Assembly (NCBI RefSeq): GCF_000417875.1
Contig: NW_006920888.1
Span: 411,109 to 463,549 of the forward strand
Origin: Pseudozyma flocculosa PF-1
Lineage: Eukaryota > Basidiomycota > Ustilaginomycetes > Ustilaginales > Ustilaginaceae
DNA length: 52,441 nucleotides
Reading direction: 5' to 3'
Part shown: one piece after another, positions 1 to 12,029 of the stretch
How positions within the stretch are numbered: position 1 is the stretch's first letter
Layout: each line of letters begins with the position of its first letter
The notes under the pieces: generated by a model
Database searches by the model: none
What the model saw: the letters and a program-made list of their open reading frames with translations, nothing else
What the model was told of the DNA's origin: nothing
Position numbers and translations under genes: made by a program

Positions 1-1624
1 CCTGTGCTGCTCTCTGGCTGACTGTGAAAAGAGTGTGACGCCGAGACCGGCTACGCCGCCCCTGCCTGCCTGATCAGCGCTCCTGTATGCCCTACCCGGC
101 GCCGCCGAGCTGCCGTAGCGTTCCATCCCGACTGACGGAGATACCGACACCACGGCTGGAGACGAGAGGCGGTGGAGACGAGAGGCGGTGGAGCCGATCG
201 GATGACGCCGCAGCCTCCGTGGTTCGCAGTAGGCAGGGCGGACCTGGCCGACGAGCGACGGCGGATGGTCCGTCGGCCAGCATCCGACACGCGGCGCAGC
301 ACCTAGCCTCATCATTGCGCCGGGCCAAGCTGGCCTGCTGGCTGGGCTCGAGGCCAGGCCTGCCTTACGCAACGCGGGCCCTGATGGCCTGCTGGCCGTG
401 TATCGCAAGGGCTCGACGCATCGTGCGTGCGCAACGTACTGTATGTACAAGACGTCAAGGCATGATGTGGACCTTGGGCTGGGCTGGCCGGAAGGGTACG
501 GTGGAGAGCGGCCCAGAGGCAGGCAAGCAGGCAGGGTTGACGGCCCGAAGCGTGGTTGGATGCACTGACGTCCGACCCCGCCCCCCTTCCGTCCGCATAT
601 TCTGTGCTGCTGCTGCTGCTGCTGCTGCGTGCCGCGGCCGGGCCGGGATTTTTTGAGTTTCGCATGGCCCCCGCCCGCCAGCCAGCAGGCAGGGGAGGAG
701 CGAGATGACGAACAACGTGCACGCACGCCGCTGCTGCCGCCGCCTGCTTGCCAGGCCAGGCCAGGCCAGCCAGGCGTTCTAAAAGTTTGCGTGCGTGCGT
801 GGGTGTCGATCCTCCTCTCGCAGGCCTAGCCTGCCTGGGTTGCTGGCCCCTCGTTCCTGAGCCAGCGGGCCAGGCTGGCCTGCCGTCCCGGCTGGCGCTT
901 GCTTGCTTAGCTTGCCTGCCTAGCTACGCCTCTCTTCGGCTCATCACGGTTCCATCAAGCCGAAGAGGCCAGGCCAGGCTCGGCCCAAGTCCCTGACCAA
1001 GATGGCCACCGCAACGCAGCCTTCGGCTATCGTCGTCGGGACGGCATCTCCGCCTTGCCTGCGACAAGATACGGGACGGAACGGGCCCGACGGCCGACAG
1101 GCAGGATCGGGCCGCTGGGAAGCCGCGGTTCTCCGATGTCGCCTGGTTCGCCAGGCCAGCCAGGCAGGCAGGTAGGGTCCTTCCCCCGGCCTCTCCAACG
1201 GAAGCGGGGAAAGTGCACGCACCCCCGATGTTCTCGCTGGAAGCAAGGTGGCCGACAAGGTCCGGGCAGGTCCTGGATCACACACTGCCCGCCCCACCCG
1301 CTGGCTCGGCCCGAGAAGCAATAGAGTTGGTTCGAGCAGAGTCTTGATGCGCTCGCTGCCTTTCTGCGAATGTGGCAGCCTAGGCGCCATCTGTGGCCAG
1401 GGTGAAGCGATGGAGGGCAACTCAAGGCCAGGATAGGTATGACAAGCAGGCCGGGGGTAAACGCGTGAAGCAAAAGGGATCAGGGTGGAGTGTGGCTATC
1501 TACAAGAGAGCGTGCAGGGAAGTGGTGAGAGTGTGGGTGGCCGATGCTGTTTCGCTGATGTGCTGGATGTGCTGGGGTGAGAGAGAATCGAGCCGTCGAC
1601 GTCGTCGCCGCGTCCGCCTCCGCC
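1..1624. other. Gene-free left edge, low-complexity
   Basis: No ORF here has a recognisable protein signature. The stretch is full of GCCAGGC/CCTGCC repeats, a short CTG run near 606-629, and a 16-nt unit (GGAGACGAGAGGCGGT) present twice near 158-189. It lies downstream of the PH-domain gene and probably holds its 3' UTR and terminator, which I cannot place exactly. Confidence 0.6.
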
Positions 1625-4600
1625 TCAGATGTCGGCGGCGCTCTGGCGCGCCATGCCTTCCTGCTCCTCGCGCAGCATCTCTTCGAACGCAGCGCTCGGG
1701 TTCATGTCGCCGCTCATGCTGGGCCGCGCGCTGCGGATGGCCGAATCGGCCTGGCCAGACGCCGAGGCGGTCGAGCCGCGACCTCCAGCCTCCATCATCG
1801 AGCGTCGCTGCGCCTCGGCCAGGTCGCGCGCCTCTTGCTCCTCGGCCGTGAGCGTGGTGCCGTCGGCGTTGCGCCTCCTCCTCCTTCGTCGTCGTGGCAG
1901 CGTGATGAACTTGGGCACTGCAGGGTGCACAGCGGAAAAGGTTACCAAGGCAAGGTGGACCAGGAGTCGGCGGATCGTCAGTCAGGGTCACTTTTTGCCC
2001 GCATCTGCCCTGCCTCGCGGGCCCGTCCGCTGCACTCACTCAGCCGCTTCTCGAGGTCCATGGAGATGTTGGTGGCCGCCTGGAGCGCCTCGATCCAGTC
2101 GACGACGTGGCGGTCGCTGCGCGTCTGGAGGAGGAACTGCTCGCCCTCGGCGCGCACCCGCACCACGTGTCGGCGCTTGAGGTAGTCGGCGGCCAGGCCG
2201 CTCTCGGCGCCTTGAAGCGTGTAGTGGCGGATCAGGCCGTTCTTTGCGTCGAAGCCGTTGGCGCCGCCCGCCGACGATGCGCTGCTGCTGTGGTGTCCAA
2301 AGGCCTTGTTGGCGATGGCCTCGCGCGCCGCCTGGCTGAGCGAGCTGGCGCCGCCCGTGGTGCCGTCCTCGTTCATGGGCTCGAGGTGGACGTGGACGCC
2401 CTTCATCTCGCCCCACGCGCCCGCAGCCGCCAGCCGCTCGCTGCTGAGGTCGTGGCGGTAGACGCGAAGGCTGGTGCCGTGCAGCACAAAGTACTGCCGC
2501 TTCCAGCTGCGGTCCTTGGCCTGCAGGCCGGGCGCCGAAAACTCCATCTTGCGCGGCAGGTAGCCCTCGATGTGGACGCCGCAGTAGTAGTTGGGCAGCT
2601 TCTCGCGGCCCTCTTCCTCGCGCGGCAGGATGATCTGCGGCCCCTCGGGCCGTCGGTGGATAATCGAGTAGGGCGGCGGCTCCTGCCGCATCTCGAACAT
2701 CGACCGCCTCCGCCCAAGGCCACCGGCTCCCGGCGTGCCAGCGGTGCCGGGCGTGGGGACGGCGAGGCCGGATGCCAGCTTGTTTGCGCCAGCGTCTGCT
2801 TCGAGCCCGCTGGGCCCAACGCCGTTGGCGCCGCCGCGGTCTCCGGCTCGGCCGTTCAGACCAGCCGCGAGGTAGTCGGCCACCGAGCTGGCATCATAGG
2901 CCGGCGCTTGTCCATCGTCCATGCGTCGGTGGGCGCCGCTGAGGTCGATCAGCGACTTTGACTTGTGCTGGTAGAGCCCTGGCCGACCATTGGCGCCGCC
3001 CGCCACGTTGGTCGCAGGGCGGGGCACCACGCCGTCGGCAGCATGCTCGGTGGTCGAAAGGCGCTTTGTCAAGGGGCCGTCGAGGGTCCGCTCCGAGGAT
3101 GGACGATCGATGCTCGTGTCGCGGCTACGGCTTCCGGGCGTCTCGGGGTCCGCCTCCCATCGAGGCGGCCGCAGCGTCGACGAGGTGCTGGGTCGCTCCT
3201 GGATCTGCTTGGCCGGCGCGGAATCCTCGCTCTGCGCGGGAGTCGCGCTACCCGCGGCTGTCTGCTGACGCCGGGTCGTCGAGGTCGACGAGGTCTCGCG
3301 GGTGAGCTTGAGGCCGGCAAGCGATCCGAGCGGAAGCTGCGGTACCTCTCGGTTCGGCAGCGAGGGCGTCGATGGGACCGCGCCGCCACGCACCGTCCTC
3401 ATGCTCGTGGTCGACGGGGCTCGGCTGCGGCTGATGATTGAGGGCGAAGGAGGCGGTGCCACGCCGCTCATGCTGCCCTGGCCGTTGCGGGTGGCGGTCG
3501 AGGGCCGGTGGGTAAAGTAGGACGACTCGGATACCTCCTGATGGCGAGCTCGCGGCGTCCGCGTAGGGTAGGCACCGGCGGCCGAGAAGCCGGGCGTCGG
3601 CGTATCAAACGGCGAGAAGCTGGCCGAGTTGAAGCTGGTCCAGCTCTCGCGTCCCTTGTTGGCCTTGAAGCTCGAGTCGAAGCTGTCACCATCGGGCTTT
3701 GTGGCGGCGTCGGCAGCGGCGGTTCCCGTCTCCGTCTTGGCGGGCGCAGCTGGCGGGATGAAGGTCGGGGCCGGCGGCAGCACGATGCTTTCGGTCGGAC
3801 GCATGCGGCCGCTGCCACCGGAGCTGGACTGGGCCGACATGGGCACGGCTACGGCCGCGGGAAGGGGGCTCGGCGTCGCCGACGAGCGGGCGGAACGGAA
3901 GCTGCCCTCAGCAGTCGTTTGCCCCTCACCCTCGACGTCGTTCTCGTTCTCGGTTTCGGTCTCGGTCTCGAGATCTGAGTGATCCTCGCCTTCCTCCCCG
4001 TCTTCCTCTTCGTCTGTGCTCTCTTGCTCCTCGTCGGTGGTCGTCTCCTCGACGATGCCCCGGCCGCTGCCACCGTTGCCGTCGTCGCCATTGCCTCCAT
4101 TGCCGCCCGCGCCTCCGGAGCCGCTGCCTGTACCGTTGCTCGCTCGCATCGAGTTGAGGCGGGGCAAATGGGACAGGGTGCGGTTGCTACGGCTCGCTCT
4201 GCGGCTGGATCCGCTGGAAGGCGTCTGCGAGTCGCGGGGCTCGGGGGTATGGCTGCCGCTAGCCTGGTCGATCGATGCAGGGCCAGACATGGCCGCCTCG
4301 GCGTGCGGCGGTTGGGTGGAGCCGACCGTGGCTTTGCTGGCGTCGATCTGGTCCTGCTCCTGGTCGATGCCGAGTGATGGCCTCCGCACGGTGGCAGCGA
4401 GGCCCTGTCCATCATTCGCAGTGGAGGCTGCCGGAAGACCTGCTGCGAGCTGAGGGCCCGCAGAGGGCTCGACTGCATCCTCGAGAGGTTGCGCTCGGCT
4501 TTGGCCTCGTGGATCCGATGCCAGCGACGACTCCCCGGTGATGCCGACGGCCATCACCGACTTGGCCAAATCGCTTTGTCCATCTTCGCCGACGCTCAGG

Positions 4601-6904
4601 GCGGGTAGAGCCAGCTTGGACTCGGCGGGGCCTTCCGGGTTGGACCTGTCGCGGGCCTGGTTGGAAGCAGGTGACGGAACACGCTCGGACTCGACCTCCG
4701 GGCGCACAGGCTGCCGCTCGACGTCTGGCTCGGTCTGCATGTTGCTCTTGAAGGGCTGTCCGAAAGCGGTGGCCAGGAGGGCATGCGCATCCTGTCCGTC
4801 AGGCAGCGAGGCACCTGCCTGTTCTTCGGTGCCGGTGCGCAGCTCCTCGGTCCATGCCTCGTTCCTGCTCGATCGGCCAAACGTCTTCTTGACGAGATCC
4901 TTGGCGAACGTCGAGGCCGAAGCTTTCCTCTGACGTGGCTCCTGCGAGCCGCCCGGACCGTTGGGTGCAGACGACAGACTTTCGCTCGTGCGCCGCAGAA
5001 AGTTGAAGCTGGGTCGCGACGAGAGGTCGGACGAGGGGCGAGCGAACGAGAACGACGACCGCGGCCGGTTACCCGACGGCGAGGGCGACATCTTTACGGC
5101 GGACGAGCGCCGGCTCCGACTGAAGAAGCCTGGCGAGAGCCGGCTATCGGCCATGGTCTCGACCGCCTCGTCGCTGTTGCCGGCGTTGGGAGACTGTCGC
5201 GGCGAGGGGCGAAGGAGCTGCATGCTCTTGCGGCCCGGGGTCGCTCCCGGCGGTGCGTCAAAGGTGGCGCTGCTGTGGCGAGGAGAGGCCGAAGTCGAGG
5301 CTGGACCGGGCGTCAGAACCTCGGTGGACCTCGATGCCCACCTCTTCATCGTGTCGCGCAGGCCGAGGCTCGAGTTGGTGCCGCGGCTTTGGGAGCGTGA
5401 CTTGGCCGCCGACGACGACGACGGCGGCGACCCCGGCTCGATTCCGAGCGAATCTTGGCCGCTGCCCCGTCTCGATCCTGGGCCCGCAAAGAGGCCGCCG
5501 ACGCGGGTCCAGCTGAGGGACGACCGGCGGGGATCGGATGACGAGCCTCCGCTGCAAGTGTCCGAGGGCCGGCCCATGGGGTCGACTTCGCCAAACTCGT
5601 CCATCACGTTGCCGTTGCGGCTGACGGGGCCTTCTTCAGTCTGAGGGGCTAGAGACGGGCGAAGAGATGCGGGTCGGCCGAAGGGATCCGTCCAATTGGG
5701 GATGTCGAAGGATACTCGGGTGGATGATCTAGCCGTGCCATTACTCGCGTTCGTGGGTGCTGTGGACGGAGTGCGAATAGCAAGAAGATTGGCGGTGGTG
5801 AGCAATGATTCAAGAGGGGGCCAGAGATCGCACAGAGGGACGGGAGATAGAGCAGGGCTCGAGCCAACGGCAGTGCTCACCTAGAATGGCCGGGGATGGA
5901 GGTTCCGATGGGGTGCAGCGCCTTGCAACAACGTCAGAGATGGCCTGGCTGGAGCCGGAGCCGGAGCCGGACGCGGACGCAGCTATCGTCTTGGCCTTGT
6001 CGTCGCTGGATGCAGTTGGCGATGTCGCGCTTGGGGCAATGTCCGTTGATCTGTGTGCCACCGTCGAGGCAGCAGCGGCGGCGACGACAGACGATGAGGT
6101 TGTGTGGTCCGATGCGAATAATCCGTGAGGGGAGCTGCGCTCGACGTCTGCTGCCAAGATGCGGGTGGGGCCTGGACCTGCGGCAATGTCGATCGACGAG
6201 GCGGAGGTCGAGGCGAGGGAGGTCCTCCCGAACGAATCGATGCGGGAGGCGGTGGATTCCAGGGACGAGTTGCGGGGCGAGTCTGGGCTCTGGTCACAGG
6301 CCGAGTGGTAGGATCCCGTTCGCTCGCTGGCGGCCGAAAGGGAAAGGAGCGAAGGTGGAGCGGCAAGGCGGGGCTGTCGTGGATTCGACGTTGTGGCTGA
6401 TGCGGTCGCTGAGTGCGACGATGGGCTCGTAGGGATGTTGCGGTCCGGTAGAGCGGCTGTACTGGAATCGGTGGTCGAGATACGGGCCGGTGTCGACGGT
6501 GTTGGTTGCGCGGGCTGTAGCTGTCCCTCGGGCGTTGGTGGTGGTGGTGGTGCTGATGCTGATGCTGCGCCTTGCAGTGTCGACGATGCGAGTGGTTGCG
6601 ATTGCGGGGGTGCTAGCAGTGATGACGGTGGTGGTGGTGGTGATGGCGGTGGTGGTAGTGACGACGACGGTGACGGTGACGGTGACGGTGACGGCAACGA
6701 TGGTGAGGGCAAAGAGGCAGACGGCAGGTGTGCCGCCGTGGCTCGGGACGACGATTCCGGGGTGGGTTGGGTGCCGGTGGTGATGGCGGTGGTGGTGGTG
6801 GTCGAGGTGGAAGCGAGGCTTTGAGCGGGGTAATTGCCTCTGTCCAGGCCAATCGGCGAGTGCGGCTGCGTCTGCTGTGACCCTGGCGCGGGTGCAGGTG
6901 CAGG

Positions 6905-6949
<45 letters not shown>

Positions 6950-7999
6950 CCCGCGCTCGGCACCAATTTCCGTGTCGGCCGCGCTGCTTGGCTCCCCCAC
7001 GCCGGCCTCTGGTGGATTCAGCTGGCCCGCACCACCATCGTCGACCGACAAAGTCCGTCCCGCATCCCGGCCCCCCTCGGATGACGGCGACGACGACGAG
7101 CTCGACCTTGCGGCCGACGGTGGGCTCGCCACCTTGGAGGCAACCGCTGGCGCCTTGGCGCTCGCGATAAACGCAGCGATGCGCTCCCGATGCGCCGAAG
7201 AAGTCGTCGTCGTCACGTCACCGCGGCCACCACCAGCACCACCACCATCACCACCACTGTTGGACTCAAGCTGGAGCGAGTAGCCGCCGTCGGGCGCCTT
7301 GCCAAAGATGGTAGAAAGGCGATCGCCCAGGCTCGGACGCCGCGGCGACTCGTTGCTGCTGACGCTCCGTCCGTGCCGACGCGCCGTGCCTTGGCCATCA
7401 CCTTCGTCGTCGGACAGGGCAGACGGCGTCAGCAGCGGGGCACCGGCAGACGTGGCCCTCGTCACGGCATGCGAACCCATCAGCCCGACTGCGCTGTGCG
7501 ATCGAGGGTTGGACGGCGGGCTGGGATGGTGGTAGTCGGGCGGATTGTCCGACTGGCTGGTGGGGTACGGCGATGGCATCGACGATGGGCCGCCAGAGAC
7601 GGGCAGCGACGTCGACACCAGGTCCGATGGCAGCGGCTCGGCGTAGTTGCCCTGCTCGTCGCTGCCCAGCTTGGCCAGCGTCGTGACGCTCCGCAACACC
7701 TGGTTGCGCTCCCGCCGGTTCATGGTCGCACCGTAGATGGTGCCCAGCCCATCGCTGCCGCCCACGGGCCGCGCCCAGTCATCTTCGGGCGAAGGCGATG
7801 CGCCCGCGGTACTGTTGCCGCGCGGACGCAGGCTGAACGCGGTGCTGAGGAACGAGGCGGTGCGGCCGCTGCTGCGCGATGGTCGACGCTCGTCGGCGGC
7901 GCTGTCGACCAGGGCGGGTGTCGGTATCGTAAGGGCGTCGGATTTCAGCATGCTGGAGGGTTCGCTGGGATGCTGCGGAGCGGCGGTCCTGCTCGCCAT
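1625..7999 (-). CDS. Large PH-domain protein, 3 exons, 2,043 aa
   Basis: Exons on the minus strand: 7999-5881, 5759-2040 and 1917-1625. The introns (5880-5760 and 2039-1918) have GTGAGC/GTGAGT donors and CAG acceptors. The first join is phase-compatible (ATT CTA G|CA CCC ACG) and unites two open frames that could be mistaken for separate genes; the second gives KRLMPKFITLPRRRRRR. The ATG at 7999 opens the frame. Most of the protein is predicted disordered: Ser/Pro-rich, with a poly-Ala tract (about residues 350-365) and a long acidic Glu/Asp run near residues 1310-1350. The only clear fold is a PH domain at about residues 1765-1942, beginning GYLPRKMEFSAPG, with WKRQYFVLHG in the first strands and the hallmark Trp in the last helix (VDWIEALQAA); a Gly/Ser-rich loop interrupts it. 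A basic Arg run follows. Such domains bind phosphoinositides or partner proteins, so a membrane or cortex adaptor role is inferred. Function otherwise unknown. Confidence 0.85.
6905..6948. repeat. (CTG/CAG)n trinucleotide repeat
   Basis: About 14-15 uninterrupted TGC/GCA units inside exon 1 of the PH-domain gene. On the coding (minus) strand they are read as GCA and give the poly-alanine run followed by Ala-Pro repeats. A pure repeat of this length is likely to vary between strains. Confidence 0.95.
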
Positions 8000-10900
8000 G
8001 GTGGGGCCAGGCGATGGTGCGAGGCCAGTGCAGCGAGCGAGAGGAGGGGCGGTGGAGGCGGGTCGAAGCTCGTGATGAAACGGGCGGCTGTTCGGCGGTG
8101 CGAAGGCGATGCTTTAACCAAGACAGAGGATGGCAGCGAGCGATCGTCGTCGGTGGGAGACACGAGCGAGGTGCAGGCTGGCCAGTCGGTTGTATAGCTG
8201 TATGTCGTGGGCGATCCAAATCGGAGAGGGCCGCGTGGAAGAAGTGGCGGCGGCGGCAGCGGGGGCGATCGTGGTCGTCGCAGGCAGGATGAGGGGTGGG
8301 TCGTGGTGATGAGCAGACAAACGGCGAGTCAGGCTGACAATCGAGGACGCCGAGACAGGGGGAGGGGGAGAAGGACCGGACGCGGGAGCGAGCACAAAGT
8401 GAGATGGGATGAGATGAGACGAGGCGAAGCAGCGCAAGGAAAGCAGTCTGGGAGACGGGGGCGGATGGAAGGTGGAGACGCCGTCGATGCACAAACGCAG
8501 GTGACCGCTGCGTCGTTGCCGCTGCTGGTCGATGGGCATGTATGTAACAAGCTCAAAGGCCGCAGGGATGTGCCTTTGTTGGCAAGCAGCTGGTCGACAA
8601 AGGGCCGGCAGCAAGGCAGGCGGGCAGCCAGAGGCAGGCAGCAGGCCGAAGTCAGGGGCCAAAGAAGTAGGGTTTCGAGCTTGATGAGAAGGATTCAGCT
8701 CGGGCGTAAGCCTTTCGACGGCAAGGGAGCCAGAGCCAGAGCCAGGCAGCCAGGTTTGACGCCAACGACGACAGCTGGTAGGGCAGCATCAGCAGCAAAC
8801 TGACCGTCGACTGATGCCCAACCGACACGCTAAGAAGCTTTACGGCAAGCTAAGCGCACCTAGCCGTGCGGCGCGGATATCCGGGGGGGAGGCGTATGCG
8901 CGTGCGTCGGCCGTGCCCTCTTGGTCAGTCAGGACGACAGTGCGCCCCTGGCTACCGGTACACGCGCCAAGTCGAGAAGACAGACCGTATGACCAGCTCT
9001 GCCCGGTGACTTTGGAAGTTGGTACCCGCCCTGGCCCCGGTACCGTACCGGCAAGGCGTTGAAACCCACGCGATGGTTGGCCGCCGTCGTTGAAGTTTGC
9101 CATGGTTGCCTGTGCACTCATCGAGGGCGGTGGAGTTGGCGTCATGTCGGCCTCTGGGCTGCGCTTCTCTCGACATGCAGCGGCACCCGGCGACGACGAC
9201 GGCGCGGGGCAGTCTGGCTCAGAAGAGGCGAAAGCTTGGAGGCAGGTCAGGGTTTTCCGCGATGGGAGCGGAGCAGCGGGGCGGGGCGTCGGCCGCAATC
9301 AACCTTGCCTGCTTGCATCACACCGCATCGTCCTTGCCCACCTGCCTGCCTGCCTGCCTACCTTCTATGCCCCGCGCACCGTCGTTCCAGCTGGCTGGCC
9401 TCAGCGGCGACCTGCCCGGCCGCATGGACGCGTACGTTTGCCTCCGTCGTCTTCGTCGTCGCCGTCGTCGTTGTCTGGTACGTAACCCGCCCGGGCAACG
9501 CCCGTCTTTGAATCGCCGCGTTGCCAGCAGAGGAGGCAGGGCGATCCAAAAACGAGGGGCAGAGAGATGCGCCGTCGTCGTCGTCGTCGTCGTCGTCGTC
9601 CTCGCCGCCTCGGCAATTGGAAATCCGACCTCGTCGGCGGCGGCGATGAAAATCTGGCACAGCGAGCTGCCCATCATTGTCCTGCCTGTTCCTCTTGCGT
9701 GGCGATGGCGGCGATGATCCCGGACCCTCGAACCGCCATCCTCATCGCCAAGGTGGGGCGGAACGTTCGCTTGTGAACCCTCAGGCTCTTGGCTTGGTCC
9801 GCTTCCCTGCCTGGGTTCCTGAAAGGGCAAGGGAAAAGAAGAGGAAAACGAACGAGCGATGCCGAAAGGAGCGGCCAGGCGGCGTGCCGAGAAGGCCTTG
9901 CCTTGCGCGTTGCTCTTCGGGATCCTGCCCGTCTTGTGCTGCGTCACACGACGGCGTTTCCTTGGAGGGCCGACCTCGAGCAAGCCGACTTGCCGATCGA
10001 CGACAGCAAAAGGTCTCCGCTCGGAAGGAGGAAAAGGGCAGGCGGGGGCAACGAGCGCGCCCCCGGCGAGAGCGGCACAAAGAGTCGCTCGGCATGAGGT
10101 AACGCGTCCTCGATCCGATGATGGGGATCGATGGCGAGGACCCAAGCGAGCACCGCCGCCAGGCCAGGGCAGGTCAGGCCGGCCCCCAGGCCAAAGAGCT
10201 CGTGGCACCCTGGCCTTCTCCATGCCCCACCCCCGCAGTCCGGCCCGATAGACCACCGACCGAGCTCTATCGTCGCATCGTCGTTGCTCGCTCTGGTCTC
10301 CTTTCATCGTCCGGATCTCGTCGACGCAGCTCGGCGGCCCTCGTCTAGAGATGCAGACGGCTTTGATCTCGATTGGGCCGCGCAAGGATCCGACCCGATG
10401 TCGTTGCTGCTGCCGCCGTTGCTCGCTCGCATGGTGGGACCATGCATATCCCCGAGCAAGCCTCGAGTCGTCGCGATTCAATCATCGTAGAACCAAAAAG
10501 CAAGGCAGGCTCGACTGTGCCTCATGGTCCCGAGTGAAGGTGACTCCATTCTTGACTGCCCTGTGACAGATCAAGTCGCCGGACGGAATCCATCATCAGG
10601 GAATCGACAAACGGACCAGGTGGGCTTGTGAGATGCCGTGAGCTGCTGCTGCTGCCCAACTCATGCACGTCGGCGGGCCGGCGGGGCGCATCAGATCCAA
10701 GTTCGTGTCGCTCGGACGGTCCATGGTCAGCATGTACTCACCGCGGCCGTACGTACGTCGTGCCCTGCCTCCTACACATCGACCATCGGTCGACACGCGG
10801 TCAAGCCTATCCGGCCGTCGAGTGCGCGTCATACGGGCTCGAGCCCCTCGCCGACCATGCGTCCGTCGTCTCGGAGAATGGCGGCGGTCGTCTTTCACGA

Positions 10901-12029
10901 CCTCAGTCAACGTGGAGCGTCTCGGTCCATGCCCATCGTAGTGGAGCTGCCCCGCCCACCTGCCGATGCCTCCCATGCTTCCCCTTCGCGCGGTACTGTA
11001 CCTGCGATCCTCTGTCTCAGTCCCGCGAGGACCGGTCTTGACGAAGTTCAGCACGTTCGGAAGCGTCGACCGTGTGGTACCCTAACGAGGTTCGGACGCC
11101 GGTACCGCCACTGCCCCTGCAGGCGGCCTGGCCGCCCGACAAAGACGCACGCGGCAGGGATGAAGGGTTGAGTGAGCGCTGTGGCTGACAGACGATCGTG
11201 AGCAGCATGGTTTTGGTCGTCTGCTTGTGCACGCAACGAACTCACTTTGACGATTCGATATCGGGACATAACCTTGTGGGGTCGCCCCTCTGATGCCGTG
11301 ATTGCTTGCCAGGTCGACATGGCCCGGTTGTCGGTCCGTCGGGTCGCCCCACTCGACAGACAAGAGTCATCGCAGGCTCCTTTTGGATCGCCGTTGGCCG
11401 CCCTCGGCCGCCGTTCTGAGCCAAGGCGCTTGATTCCCATGCTGAGGCCACCAGGCCCAGCACAGAGCTGAGCCATGCGACATGTGGCAGCGACCACGAA
11501 GGGCGAGCCAGCTGATCGTTCATGCGACCACGGCCTAGCAGTCGTGCTTCGAGACCTTGACCTCGCGTTGGGAGCCCGCCGGGCATGCACTGTTGATGTC
11601 CCTGGCAGCTTGAACGCAACGGAGCATCCGGGAGGCCGTCGACCACCGCCTCCTTTTGCAGGCGACCACGCCATCTTGCCGTTGATGCTCGAGCAGCGGC
11701 AGGCGTCTGGCAAACGACGAGCTGTGGACCTCGTCGTCGAAACCTCGGGACGCGGAGACGTCGGGATGCAAGGTGTGGAGGAGCTGTGCAGGTCGAGGGG
11801 AAAGGGGCAACGCACAGCGGTGGCTGCTGTCAGCCGACGGAGGCATGCTTGGGCGCGAGGCAGGCCTAACCAAGTCTCGCCCGGCCTCACCATCGATACC
11901 CAACCCAACAGGATCCCCGCCTCGCCTCATCTCTGGTCGCGCTCGCAGCTCTCACCCTGGTCCCAAGCGCGGCGAAACAGGCCGACCTTTTTGACAAGCA
12001 TCCGGCTCCTCGTCGCCGGCGCCGGCGCA
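8000..12029. other. 4-kb gene-poor intergenic region
   Basis: It separates the divergent PH-domain and bestrophin genes, so both promoters should lie here. Open frames in it (for example 9318-10481 minus and 11048-11908 minus) have no family motifs, no sensible splice structure and strongly skewed composition, so I do not call them genes. Simple repeats are common, including a CGT run at 9573-9600. A TACTGTA motif occurs at 10994-11000. No TATA box could be assigned with confidence. Confidence 0.55.
9573..9600. repeat. (CGT)n trinucleotide repeat, non-coding
   Basis: About nine CGT units between the PH-domain and bestrophin genes, outside any supported gene. Confidence 0.9.

Noticed and set aside
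5810..7999. Separate gene upstream of the PH-domain frame
   Set aside because: The frame ends just past a consensus donor, and splicing to the next frame keeps phase, so the two are exons of one gene.
9318..10481. 387-aa minus-strand open frame
   Set aside because: Low-complexity translation including a Thr run from a CGT repeat; no domain, no matching splice sites, no supporting neighbour.
11048..11908. 286-aa minus-strand open frame upstream of the bestrophin gene
   Set aside because: No recognisable motif and irregular composition; more likely promoter or 5' UTR DNA of the bestrophin gene.
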